NCBI RefSeq assembly: GCF_024347315.1
Contig: NZ_AP025460.1
Span: 1,798,001 to 1,862,000 of the forward strand
Length of the DNA: 64,000 nucleotides
Direction of reading: 5' to 3'
From: Vibrio atlanticus
Lineage (GTDB): Bacteria > Pseudomonadota > Gammaproteobacteria > Enterobacterales > Vibrionaceae
The number at the start of each line of letters is the position of its first letter. Positions within the stretch are counted from its first letter, which is position 1. Under the pieces are notes generated by a model. The model was not told the DNA's origin and made no database searches. It worked only from the letters and a program-made list of their open reading frames with translations. This document shows, in pieces, positions 19,079 to 28,183 of the stretch. The translations under genes and the position numbers were made by a program.

Positions 19079-20461
19079 ATGAAAAAGATTGGTCTCTATC
19101 TTTTTACAAACGACTTAAGAATCAACGACAATCAGTTGCTTCACCAAGCCGCGCAGGTGGTCGATGAACTCGTTTGCGTTATTGTCGAACCTACGCTCTC
19201 TCGCTTCTCTGCTGAATTTGCACAAGAGCACAGTTATGGAGCGCATCGCCAAACCTTTATTTCACAATCGATAGCCAATCTAGAAGCCAATTTAGTGAAG
19301 CTTGGACAGCAACTGGTTGTGATCTGCAGTAACCATCTAGCACCCGACACTGCTGAACAAACACTCAACAAAATCATTGTTACGCAAAACTGTACCCACT
19401 TTTTCGCCAATGCACATTGCGGCTACGACGAGCGTCAATTGATTCATACAGTACACAGTGGTCACCCTGACTTAATGACACGCTTGCCACATCACGCCAC
19501 CTTGTTTGACTTACATGAGCTGCCGTTTGAATTATCAAAAGTCCCGAGCTCGTTTACCAAATTTAGAAAGCTAATCGAACACTTGAACATTAATGGCGGC
19601 GAGACGGTTATTGCACACCTTCCACCAGCAGTGACACCAACACCAGTAACGGCAACCCCACTATTCAGTTCTCCAAATTTAGAAAGAGCAGTAACAAACG
19701 AATATTTGGGTGGCGAAGACGCAGGACTAGCGCATTTAGAAAACTACTTCTCACATGATTACGCCCTTAACTACAAACAGACTCGAAACGCATTTGACGG
19801 CATCGAAAACTCAACCAAGTTTTCGCCGTGGTTGGCACTCGGCTGCGTTTCGCCTAAAACGATTTATCGCCATTTGAAACAGTTCGAAACCGAACATGGC
19901 AGTAACGATTCAACCTATTGGATCTACTTTGAGTTGTTGTGGCGTGAATATTTCTATTGGAAATGTTTATCTCTGGGCTCATCGTTATTCGATGATTCTT
20001 CAAAACAAGAACTCAACACCCCAAACTCCTCAGCAACGCCGAACCTGAATTTCGCCAAATGGAAAAGTGGCAATACCAACTACCCGATTGTCGATGCGTG
20101 TATGCGCCAACTTAATGAAACAGGCTACATGTCTAATCGAGGAAGACAGCTGGCCGCTAGCTGTTTGATCTACGAACTAGGGATCGATTGGCGACACGGC
20201 GCAGCCTATTTTGAGAGCCAACTTATCGACTATGACGTGGCATCAAACTGGGGTAATTGGGCTTACATAGCCGGAGCCCTGAACTCTCAGGTAAACACCC
20301 AAACCAACAAACAAAAGAATGCCAACCAAGCACAACCTAAATCACACCATTTCGACTTGGCTAAGCAGACCGATATGTATGACCCAGACCATGCGTTTAT
20401 CAACAAATGGAATGCGAGCAGCAAAGAACCTGTCTTAACTAACAATCAGGATGTGTTATGA
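19079..20461 (+). CDS. DASH-family cryptochrome/photolyase
   Basis: The 460-residue flavoprotein has an N-terminal photolyase alpha/beta domain starting KKIGLYLFTNDLRINDN. The C-terminal FAD domain includes TRNAFDGIENSTKFSPWLALG, FELLWREYFYWK, NYPIVDACMRQLNETGYMSN and a late DYDVASNWGNWAYIAG. DASH proteins repair cyclobutane dimers in single-stranded DNA and may sense light. The QxxxRNxxD-like end and the length fit Cry-DASH. Its stop overlaps the start of the next photolyase by 4 bases (ATGA). It heads a three-gene operon with a candidate ECF promoter. Confidence 0.9.
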   Translation: MKKIGLYLFTNDLRINDNQLLHQAAQVVDELVCVIVEPTLSRFSAEFAQEHSYGAHRQTFISQSIANLEANLVKLGQQLVVICSNHLAPDTAEQTLNKIIVTQNCTHFFANAHCGYDERQLIHTVHSGHPDLMTRLPHHATLFDLHELPFELSKVPSSFTKFRKLIEHLNINGGETVIAHLPPAVTPTPVTATPLFSSPNLERAVTNEYLGGEDAGLAHLENYFSHDYALNYKQTRNAFDGIENSTKFSPWLALGCVSPKTIYRHLKQFETEHGSNDSTYWIYFELLWREYFYWKCLSLGSSLFDDSSKQELNTPNSSATPNLNFAKWKSGNTNYPIVDACMRQLNETGYMSNRGRQLAASCLIYELGIDWRHGAAYFESQLIDYDVASNWGNWAYIAGALNSQVNTQTNKQKNANQAQPKSHHFDLAKQTDMYDPDHAFINKWNASSKEPVLTNNQDVL

Positions 20462-22017
20462 ACTTCAAAACCGTGCGCCTTGTCTTAGGCGATCAACTCA
20501 ATGTCCAGCACTCTTGGTTTCAACAGGTTGATGACGACGTCATTTATATTATTGCCGAACTCAAGCAAGAGACTGACTACGTTGCATCGCACATCCAAAA
20601 GGTGGCCGCTTTTTTCTCTGCGATGGGCTACTTTGCCGACGAGCTCAAACAACAAGGTCATCAGGTACTCCACCTAACTCTGGATGACACCACTCAATTT
20701 GAAAACCTCGATGCTCTATTGCAACACTACGTCCACGAGTTTGCTGCTGAAAAGTTTGAATACCAACGGCCAGACGAATATCGACTTCTCCAACAATTGG
20801 CAAAGCTGAAGTTAACCGGAGTAACCAAAGGCTGTAGCGATTCTGAGCACTTCCTGTTTCCGTTTGACGAGATTGAAACCCAATTTCCAAAAGACAAACA
20901 CATCATGATGGAACACTTCTATCGTCGAATGAGAAAGCGTTTCGACATCCTGCTCGACGATGGCAAACCGGTTGGCGGTAAATGGAATTACGATGCAAAC
21001 AATCGCAAGAAGCTAAAGAAACAAGACATCGAGAACTTGCCGCAACCATTAATGTTTGCCAACGACATTTCTGAGATTTTAAAACGCATCGAGCATCATC
21101 AAGTTCAAACCATTGGTGAAGTTGGTGATCAGTTATTATGGCCAGTCAACCGAGCGCAAAGCCTGTCTCTACTCGCTCACTTCTGCCAAGTCTGTTTACC
21201 GTTGTTTGGTCAGTTTCAAGATGCAATGACGACCGAGCACGATTCAAAATGGAGTTTGTATCACAGTCGCCTCTCCTTTTCGCTGAACAGTAAACTGCTA
21301 AGCCCCCAAGAAGTGATTGATGCAGCGCTGTCGGCTTATCAGTCCTCTTCTAAGCCAAACGCACCCACTATCGATATTGCGCAAGTTGAAGGGTTCGTAC
21401 GCCAAATTCTAGGTTGGAGAGAATACATACGTGGCGTTTATTGGTCGAACATGCCTGCTTACGCCAACAAAAACCACTACGCAGCAGACCGTCAGTTGCC
21501 TCATTATTTTTGGGATGGGCAAACCAAGATGAATTGTATGAAGCACGCGATTGATCAATCCCTCGAGTTTGCTTATGCGCACCACATTCAAAGGCTCATG
21601 ATCACTGGTAACTTCTGCTTAATTACAGGCATTGCTCCGGATCAAGTCGACAGTTGGTACCTTGGTATTTATGTTGATGCGATTGAGTGGGTCGAAATGC
21701 CGAATACGCGAGGTATGGCACTTTTTGCTGATGGCGGGATCGTCGGAACCAAACCATACTCTGCCAGCGGTTCTTACATTAATCGCATGAGTGATTACTG
21801 CAAAGGCTGTCATTACCAAATTAAAGAGCGCAGTGGCGAGAGTTCTTGTCCATTCAACAGCTTGTACTGGCGCTTCATGAACAAACATCGCGAGGCCTTA
21901 AATCGCAACCCTCGAATGGGCATGCTTTATCGGTCTTGGGACAATATGGATGAGCAAGACCAACAAGCGATACTCGATACCGCAGAACAACGACTGACTA
22001 ACTTGGAGAACTTATAA
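20458..22017 (+). CDS. Iron-sulfur bacterial cryptochrome/photolyase (FeS-BCP, PhrB-type)
   Basis: The 519-residue protein belongs to the prokaryotic (6-4) photolyase family that binds a [4Fe-4S] cluster as well as FAD. The cysteines are visible in DYCKGCHYQ and GESSCPF (about residues 438-461), together with the Cys in GNFCLITGI (about residue 384). The FAD domain has LGWREYIRGVYW, the family signature WYLGIYVDAIEWVEMPNTRG and GTKPYSASG. It repairs UV photoproducts in double-stranded DNA in the studied members. It is coupled by overlaps to the Cry-DASH gene upstream and to the SDR gene downstream. Confidence 0.93.
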   Translation: MNFKTVRLVLGDQLNVQHSWFQQVDDDVIYIIAELKQETDYVASHIQKVAAFFSAMGYFADELKQQGHQVLHLTLDDTTQFENLDALLQHYVHEFAAEKFEYQRPDEYRLLQQLAKLKLTGVTKGCSDSEHFLFPFDEIETQFPKDKHIMMEHFYRRMRKRFDILLDDGKPVGGKWNYDANNRKKLKKQDIENLPQPLMFANDISEILKRIEHHQVQTIGEVGDQLLWPVNRAQSLSLLAHFCQVCLPLFGQFQDAMTTEHDSKWSLYHSRLSFSLNSKLLSPQEVIDAALSAYQSSSKPNAPTIDIAQVEGFVRQILGWREYIRGVYWSNMPAYANKNHYAADRQLPHYFWDGQTKMNCMKHAIDQSLEFAYAHHIQRLMITGNFCLITGIAPDQVDSWYLGIYVDAIEWVEMPNTRGMALFADGGIVGTKPYSASGSYINRMSDYCKGCHYQIKERSGESSCPFNSLYWRFMNKHREALNRNPRMGMLYRSWDNMDEQDQQAILDTAEQRLTNLENL

Positions 22018-22757
22018 TGGTGGAACAACTCAGATTACACATATTGGTCATTGGTGGCAGCGGCGGTATTGGGTTCGCCGTGGTTAAGCACCTATTGTCT
22101 GAGCTGTCTCGCTTTGATTTTCTCGATGTCCATGTCGACGCGACTTATCATTCACAACGACCGGAATTAGAAGATAGCCGTCTAAATTGGCACCAAGTCG
22201 ATGCCACCAACGAAGCTGATATTGAGCAGCTAAGCACTCAATTCGAGCGATTGGATTGGTTAATAAATTGCGTGGGTATGCTTCATACGCCAGATCTGGG
22301 GCCGGAAAAGAACCTATCTTCTATCGACCCAGAATTTTTTCTGAAAAACATATCGGTAAACACCCTACCTAGCTTGTTACTGGCCAAGCACTTCACGCCA
22401 ATTCTTAAAGCCAGTGACAATCCAAAATTTGCAGTGGTATCGGCCAAAGTCGGCAGCATTTCAGACAATCGATTAGGTGGATGGTATAGCTATCGCTCAT
22501 CTAAAGCCGCACTCAACATGTTCATCAAAACCATGTCGATTGAATGGCAACGTACATTGAAAAAAGGCACGGTGTTAGCGCTCCACCCTGGTACAACTGA
22601 CACCGCTCTATCTAAGCCCTTTCAGACCAATGTGCCGCAAGGTAAGTTGTTTGAGTCTAGTTATGTAGCTCATCAGTTGGTGGATATCATTCGAACTGCT
22701 ACGCCGGATAAAAGCGGTCATTTCTACGCGTATGATGGTGAGCAATTGACTTGGTAG
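22017..22757 (+). CDS. SDR-family NAD(P)-dependent oxidoreductase
   Basis: The 246-residue protein is a classical short-chain dehydrogenase. It has the cofactor motif GGSGGIGFAV (about residues 13-22), NCVGMLHT in place of NNAG, a catalytic Ser in VVSAKVGSIS and the YxxxK pair in YSYRSSKAALNM. The substrate is unknown. Its ATG shares one base with the stop of the FeS photolyase gene (TAATG), so it is translated in the same operon. SDR genes beside Cry-DASH and FeS-BCP genes recur in Vibrio as far as I recall. Confidence 0.88.
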   Translation: MVEQLRLHILVIGGSGGIGFAVVKHLLSELSRFDFLDVHVDATYHSQRPELEDSRLNWHQVDATNEADIEQLSTQFERLDWLINCVGMLHTPDLGPEKNLSSIDPEFFLKNISVNTLPSLLLAKHFTPILKASDNPKFAVVSAKVGSISDNRLGGWYSYRSSKAALNMFIKTMSIEWQRTLKKGTVLALHPGTTDTALSKPFQTNVPQGKLFESSYVAHQLVDIIRTATPDKSGHFYAYDGEQLTW

Positions 22758-22823
22758 TGAGTAATGCCAATCGCTGGCTTCGATGAATGGTAAAATTTTA
22801 TGAAAGCTAAAAAAAGAGAAAAC

Positions 22824-22847
22824 CCAACAAAGCTGTGACTCTGTTGG
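22824..22847 (+). terminator. Hairpin after the photolyase operon
   Basis: CCAACA (22824-22829) pairs with TGTTGG (22842-22847), with an ATTTAG tail on the plus strand and AAAA on the other side. It lies between the SDR gene and the convergent RIO kinase gene and is probably bidirectional. Confidence 0.5.
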
Positions 22848-22958
22848 ATTTAGTAGTTAACGCGACGCTGTTGGTTGAAACTAAAAATGTCGTTTCAACG
22901 AAGGGCACTCTGAGGATTCAACTAAGGATCAACACTGATCATTACTTTACTATTACCG

Positions 22959-23858
22959 CTACTCAGCCCAGTTGAACTTACTCTCGTCGACACCTTCTTT
23001 TTCTTCCTTAACACGCTCGCGTCGGCTTTGCTCTTCAGCGCGGGCTGCGTCAATTTCTTGCATAATGGCATCAATATCTGCCAAGGCGTCACTTTCGGTA
23101 AACTCACCCGTTAGCTTGCTGTCAGGCTTCAAATCACCTTTCTCAAACAGTGCCCACATTTCTTTAGCATACTCAGTGGTCGCCAATTCAGGGGCAAACT
23201 GAGCGTAATAGTCACGGATATTATTAACATCACGAGTCAGCATCCACTCGGCATTGTTGTTCGCAGATGCATCGACCGCTTGCGGCAAATCGATAATCAC
23301 AGGACCATATTCATCAACCAATACGTTGAATTCAGACAAGTCGCCATGAATTAAACCAACGCAAAGCATCTTAACGACATAAGTCATCATCACCGCATGA
23401 TCTTCAATCGCTTGTTCAGGCGGCATCACCACATCATTCAATCTTGGCGCGACATAACCTTCGTCATCAGTGACCAACTCCATCAGAAGTACGCCATCAA
23501 AGCAGCCATAAGGGACAGGCACGCGAACGCCTGCTTCTGCCAGCTTATACAAGGCATCCACTTCTGCACTTTGCCATACTTTTTCTTGTTGCTCGCGACC
23601 GAAACCAGAGCCTTTTTCCATCGCTCTAGCGCGGCGGCTATTGCGGACTTTTCGCCCTTCTCGATATGCCGTTGCTTTTTTAAAGCTACGTTGGCTTATT
23701 TCCTTGTACACCTTGGCACAACGGATCGTATCACCACAGCGTACTATGTACACTGACGCTTCTTTGCCACTCATGAGTTGGCTTTTCACCTCGTCGACTA
23801 AACCATCGTCAACTAAAGGCTGTATTCTTTTAGGTATCTTCATGTCGTCTTTATACAT
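22959..23858 (-). CDS. RIO1-like serine protein kinase (PA4780-type)
   Basis: The 299-residue protein has the RIO kinase fold. The ATP loop is LMSGKEASVYIVRCGDTIRC and the catalytic Lys is in AKVYKE. The catalytic loop is GLIHGDLSEFNVLVDE, and IIDLPQAVD holds the metal Asp. A Lys/Arg-rich N-terminal part includes REGRKVRNSRRARAM and the C-terminus is acidic. Bacterial RIO kinases have few proven targets; ribosome or RNA metabolism is the usual guess. The longer start (23858) is preceded by an AGGT at good spacing. ATG 23843 (MKIPKRIQ) is the alternative. Confidence 0.9.
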   Translation of the reverse strand: MYKDDMKIPKRIQPLVDDGLVDEVKSQLMSGKEASVYIVRCGDTIRCAKVYKEISQRSFKKATAYREGRKVRNSRRARAMEKGSGFGREQQEKVWQSAEVDALYKLAEAGVRVPVPYGCFDGVLLMELVTDDEGYVAPRLNDVVMPPEQAIEDHAVMMTYVVKMLCVGLIHGDLSEFNVLVDEYGPVIIDLPQAVDASANNNAEWMLTRDVNNIRDYYAQFAPELATTEYAKEMWALFEKGDLKPDSKLTGEFTESDALADIDAIMQEIDAARAEEQSRRERVKEEKEGVDESKFNWAE

Positions 23859-23932
23859 GAGTTACCTGACAGATAAAATATTAACTCGTTAAATGAGTGG
23901 TTATTCTCAATAGATTCTTAAATGAAGGGAGA

Positions 23933-24076
23933 TTATGTGGGTTTTGTCTTATGGCGACGACAACGTTCAGAGCAATAAATCACCTCTTCCCAACAACGCT
24001 GCCATTTTTTACGCCACGAGAATGGTTTGAGGCAAACGGGACATGTCTTGGTGGGTAAATGTGGTTTCTTGTGCAT
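23933..24076 (-). CDS. DUF2256 family protein (47 residues)
   Basis: This short gene has ATG 24076 and TAA 23933-23935. The product [20 protein letters not shown] continues [19 protein letters not shown] and ends RRHKTKPT. The CPVC knuckle, the FxWRKKW segment and the YCSxRCR end are the DUF2256 signature, a tiny zinc-binding protein. In gamma-proteobacteria it is often found close to photolyase/cryptochrome genes, which fits this location. Function is unknown. It lies upstream of the RIO kinase gene on the same strand. Confidence 0.85.
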   Translation of the reverse strand: MHKKPHLPTKTCPVCLKPFSWRKKWQRCWEEVIYCSERCRRHKTKPT

Positions 24077-24120
24077 GACCGCTTCCTTGTCGATGAATCC
24101 ATTAACCTATTCGTTAACGA

Positions 24121-24390
24121 AAGATTCCCTATTACGCTCGTCCCTCATTTTAGGGAATGACGAAGGTAATACTAACAAAGCTAGATTCCCTATTATGCTC
24201 GTTCCTCGCTTGAGGGAATGACGAAGGTAATATTAACAAAGCTAGATTCCCTATTACGCTCGTTCCTCGCCTTAGGGAATGACGTCGTATTCTAATCGTT
24301 CCTGACTCTAGGGAGTGACGACAGTGTGGTTACTAACAGCCCCCCGACTCCGTCATCCTCGAGAAGGAGGAACGACTGAGTCGGGGATCT
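24121..24390. repeat. Tandem array of a dispersed palindromic repeat (locus 1 of 3)
   Basis: Three copies with a 61-base period begin at 24123, 24184 and 24245. Each has GATTCCCTATTA, then CTCGTTCCTC and TAGGGAATGACG, so ATTCCCTA pairs with TAGGGAAT. A degenerate fourth unit follows. The array ends in a separate palindrome in which CCCCGACTC pairs with GAGTCGGGG (about 24342-24386). Related sequences occur at 42471-42700 and 49331-49437. No protein is encoded. Confidence 0.85.
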
Positions 24391-24461
24391 GCTTTATCCA
24401 AACGGATTCGGCTTTATCTGAACTGACTCTGCTCAAATTCAACTAAGTCCGTTCAATCCAG

Positions 24462-27400
24462 TTAAGCAATAACCTTGTACTGCTTCTCCATCTCACTCAC
24501 GCCAAGGCCTGAATGTTTTGTCACTTTAAGTTGCACGGGCACACGCTCTTTCAGTGCTTCAACGTGGCTGATTACGCCGATCATCTTGCCTGACGCGTTC
24601 AGGTTATCGAGCGCGTTAAGTGCGATATCCAATGTATCGCTGTCTAGCGTGCCGAAACCTTCATCCAAGAACAGTGAATCAATACTGGTTTTGTGACTTA
24701 CAAGATCAGATAGCGCGAGTGCCAATGCCAAACTCACTAGGAAGCTTTCGCCACCTGACAAGGTCTTAGTATCACGCATCACATCGCCCTGCCATGTGTC
24801 GAGCACTTGCAGTTCTAAGCCATCATCGGCTTTACGTTTAAGTTCGTAACGACCATGCAAACGCTGTAGCTGCTTGTTCGCCAAGTACACCAAGTTTTCC
24901 AGTGTTAGACCTTGAGCAAACTTACGGAACTTGTCGCCGTTCTTAGAACCAATAAGTGAATTCAGGCGTGAAATATCATCAAAGTCGACCTGTTGCTCGT
25001 CTATTTGCTTGAACAGATCTTGCTGGTTGCTGCGGTTCTGGTTATCCGTTTCAAGATTGGCAGAAATTGCACCGATCTTTGTCGCATGGCTTTGTTGTGC
25101 GTTTTGGCATTCAGTAGTCGCTTCTTCAACTTGCTGTTGGTCTTGCTCTTGCCATGCTTTAGCATTTGCGTGGTTTTGTAGCTCCACTTGCGTCGCTTTG
25201 GCGGTGTTCAACCTTGCTTTCGCACTGACAATCGCTTCGTCTAAAGACTTCTTCTGGATTTGAAGTTGAGTTCTAACCTCTTCATCCAACAATGCTGCTT
25301 CAAAATCAGCCTCACCTTCGAATGGGCTCGTTTTCAGTGCTTCTAACCAAGCATTCGACGCTTGTATGTAACTTGACTGCTTGCTAGTCAACTCTTCACA
25401 GAAGCTAATGTGTTTGGTTTGCTCAGTTCGATGTTCCAGCTCGCAACGGTTAAGCACTAACTGCGCAGCATCAAATGCATTTACCGCTTCAGTGACTTTT
25501 TGCTTCATCGCATTGCTGGTGGCTTGAATGTCTTTGTCACCAAACAACTCTGTTCTTTCAGAAACTACACGAGTCAGTTCTGACGCTAGAGACTCACTCT
25601 GTTGCGTCAGTGTCGCGAGCTCTTTCTCTGCGCTACTTAGCTTGTCATCTAAAGTTTTCAATTCGGCATTTTGAGTAATCAGTTGCTTCTCAATATCGGC
25701 CTGTTGCTGTTTAGTTTGCTGCCATGTGTTTGATGCTTGCGATTTCGCAGTAAACCAATCATCAATATGTTCAAGTTCAGGCGCTTCAATAGCCGTTTGA
25801 ACAATGCTCTCTTTCAGAGCGTTCCATTGCTGTTCTTTCGCTTGAGCAATCTGAGCCACTTGTTCATTTGTGCTGTGGTTTTGCTTATTCAAATCAGCGA
25901 AGCGTTGCTCGGCCAACTCGAGATTAGATTGCGCTTTGTCAGCCATAACGCTCACTGATAAACGTTGTTTTTCAGCTTCTGCATAGTGTGCTTTAGCATC
26001 ACCCAACGCTTTGAGTTGCTGCGAGAACTGACTTAGTTGAAGTTCACACTGCTGAGCAAAGGTCGCGACTGTAGCTTCATTGCCTAAATCGTTTACCGTT
26101 AGCAGTGCTAGCTCTGGAGCCGTGCCTGCGAAATCCGATAAGCTCTGTTGAAGCTTGCCGACAACGCCTTGCCAATTCAGTTGAGCTTGTTGAATATCCG
26201 CTTGCGTACGTTGAATGTCATCGTTAAGCGCCGCAATCATAGGGGCAAGAGAATCCAACTGCTGACGATGCTCTTGGCCTTCTTTTTTGATGGCCGTTAA
26301 CTCTAGGTTTTCCGTTTCTTTTTGAGCAACCAAATTTGCAATATCTTGCGACTGCTCAATCGAATGGTCTGTTGAACCACACAGCGGGCACTCAGAGCCT
26401 GATTCTAGAGCTGCACGGTATTTCGCCAACTCGCCTTCTTGATCAATCAAACGCGTTAATCGCTCAAGCGAAGTCTCTTTCTCTTTATATCGCTCCACCA
26501 ACACTTCACGTTCTTTCGAAAGCTTGTCGACCAACTGAGTGTTAGTTTGATGTGCCTGTGTTTTTGCATGCAGCTGTTGCTGGGCATTTAGGAAACCACG
26601 ATTTATCTCGAGTAATGAGTGCGTATTGCGGTTCCAAAACTCCAACAGATCTTTTTGCGCATTCAGCACTTGCTCACTGGTGTTGCCTTGCAATGCTTCC
26701 CACTGTTGCTTTGCACTACTCTCTAGCACCACCAATTCAGCTAAGGCCTTATCTTGCGCTGCTTTAGCGTCTTGCGCAGATTTGATGATCGTTTGCTGTG
26801 CATCAACCGCACACAAAGCTTGCTTCGCTGAGTTTAGTTGTTCTGCATGCTGACGCTCTAGAGTACGAACTTGCTCTACCTTTGCTTGCCACTGACCTAG
26901 GTATTTTTCCAGATGTTGGTCAGCTTGATGCGTATTTAGGTACTCAGTGCAGAGTTGATCTTGTTGCTTCAGTGCATCTGTTTTTTGGACTAAAACAACC
27001 TGTTGATTGCGCTGCTGCGTATGTTGTTCGTTTAGCGTATTTGCTGCATTAACGGCCGCAGTTTGCTTATCTTTGAGTACGGCAATTCGGTTATCTAGCG
27101 GACGGACAAGATCGATGATCTTCTCTTGATCTTGTTGCTCGGTTTTTACTTGTTCGACAATTGCACTGCTTTGAGTCAATTTAGTTTGCGCGTCTTGCTT
27201 TTCTGCATCACGAACGGCAAGTAACTTGGTGCTGTTATCTAGGTGAGCTTGAGTAGTGTTCACCTCTTGTTCGCAACGCTTTAAATCTTTATGCAACGGG
27301 CGCAGCTTTTCAGCCGGCTCACTGTTTGCCAAGCGCTCTAATGAAGGTTGGTTACGGCCTAGTTCATCTTGAGCGGTTTTACAATCGTGCTCACTGGTTG

Positions 27401-28178
27401 CAATAGTTTGCTCAGCTTTGGTCACGTCTTTCCACCAGCTAAGATGCGCTTGCCACTCTTTTAATTGCTCGGCTAAACGCTTCTGCTCGGCTTCTAGCGT
27501 TTCTCGTTCTGCGGTTAGCTCTTTGATTTGCTCTTCAGACAGTAAACTCACACCTTCTGCTTTCGCTTTAAGGTGATTAAGCGACTCTTCACTCGACTTG
27601 AAATGATCGTAGATGCGCTCAGAGATCAGGCTATATACTTCTGTGCCCGTCAGCTCTTCAAGTAGCTCGGCACGGTCGTTAGCATTGGCGTTTAAGAACG
27701 CTGCAAACTCACCCTGAGACAACATGATGGATTTAGTGAAGCGCGAAAAATCGAGACCGGTTACCTGCTCCACCAACTTTGTCTTCTTGGTCAGCATGGT
27801 CTCTAAGACTTTGTCGGTGTCAGCATCGGCAAATTCACACGTTGGCGTTTGTAATGCGCCATCGTGTTTTCCGCGCGCTCGCTTTTGGTGGAAGTTCGAG
27901 CGGTAGGTTTTGCCCTGTACTTCAAACTCCAGCTCAGCAAAACACTCACCCGTGCCACGCGTCATTAATTCATTGTTGCCTTTAGCGATGCTCTTTAAAC
28001 GCGGTGTGCGGTGGAACAATGCTAAACAAATCGCATCAAGAATGGTGGTTTTACCCGCCCCTGTTGGGCCAGTAATCGCAAACAAGCCATTTTCCGCAAA
28101 CGGTGATTGGGTAAAATCGAGCTTCCAACGTCCTTTCAAAGAGTTCAGGTTTTCAAATTCTAGGCTTAAAATCTTCAT
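24462..28178 (-). CDS. sbcC: Nuclease SbcCD subunit C (SMC-like ATPase)
   Basis: SbcC is the Rad50-type ATPase of the SbcCD nuclease, which opens hairpins and cleaves double-strand ends. The 1238-residue protein has Walker A GPTGAGKTTILDAI (about residue 36) and two very long coiled coils around a zinc-hook CPLC motif (about residue 596). The C-terminal signature is TLSGGESFLVSLALALAL (about residue 1144) and Walker B is SLFLDEGFGTLD. Length is typical for Vibrio, longer than in E. coli. It follows sbcD by 5 bases and both belong to one operon. Confidence 0.96.
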   Translation of the reverse strand: MKILSLEFENLNSLKGRWKLDFTQSPFAENGLFAITGPTGAGKTTILDAICLALFHRTPRLKSIAKGNNELMTRGTGECFAELEFEVQGKTYRSNFHQKRARGKHDGALQTPTCEFADADTDKVLETMLTKKTKLVEQVTGLDFSRFTKSIMLSQGEFAAFLNANANDRAELLEELTGTEVYSLISERIYDHFKSSEESLNHLKAKAEGVSLLSEEQIKELTAERETLEAEQKRLAEQLKEWQAHLSWWKDVTKAEQTIATSEHDCKTAQDELGRNQPSLERLANSEPAEKLRPLHKDLKRCEQEVNTTQAHLDNSTKLLAVRDAEKQDAQTKLTQSSAIVEQVKTEQQDQEKIIDLVRPLDNRIAVLKDKQTAAVNAANTLNEQHTQQRNQQVVLVQKTDALKQQDQLCTEYLNTHQADQHLEKYLGQWQAKVEQVRTLERQHAEQLNSAKQALCAVDAQQTIIKSAQDAKAAQDKALAELVVLESSAKQQWEALQGNTSEQVLNAQKDLLEFWNRNTHSLLEINRGFLNAQQQLHAKTQAHQTNTQLVDKLSKEREVLVERYKEKETSLERLTRLIDQEGELAKYRAALESGSECPLCGSTDHSIEQSQDIANLVAQKETENLELTAIKKEGQEHRQQLDSLAPMIAALNDDIQRTQADIQQAQLNWQGVVGKLQQSLSDFAGTAPELALLTVNDLGNEATVATFAQQCELQLSQFSQQLKALGDAKAHYAEAEKQRLSVSVMADKAQSNLELAEQRFADLNKQNHSTNEQVAQIAQAKEQQWNALKESIVQTAIEAPELEHIDDWFTAKSQASNTWQQTKQQQADIEKQLITQNAELKTLDDKLSSAEKELATLTQQSESLASELTRVVSERTELFGDKDIQATSNAMKQKVTEAVNAFDAAQLVLNRCELEHRTEQTKHISFCEELTSKQSSYIQASNAWLEALKTSPFEGEADFEAALLDEEVRTQLQIQKKSLDEAIVSAKARLNTAKATQVELQNHANAKAWQEQDQQQVEEATTECQNAQQSHATKIGAISANLETDNQNRSNQQDLFKQIDEQQVDFDDISRLNSLIGSKNGDKFRKFAQGLTLENLVYLANKQLQRLHGRYELKRKADDGLELQVLDTWQGDVMRDTKTLSGGESFLVSLALALALSDLVSHKTSIDSLFLDEGFGTLDSDTLDIALNALDNLNASGKMIGVISHVEALKERVPVQLKVTKHSGLGVSEMEKQYKVIA

Positions 28179-28183
28179 ACTGG

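Noticed and set aside
24121..24390. CRISPR array
   Set aside because: The period is 61 bases and the sequence between conserved parts is also similar in each copy, so there are no unique spacers and no cas genes.
24931..25263. Long antisense frames inside sbcC
   Set aside because: They oppose a well-supported SMC gene and show Ser/Cys-rich shadow composition.
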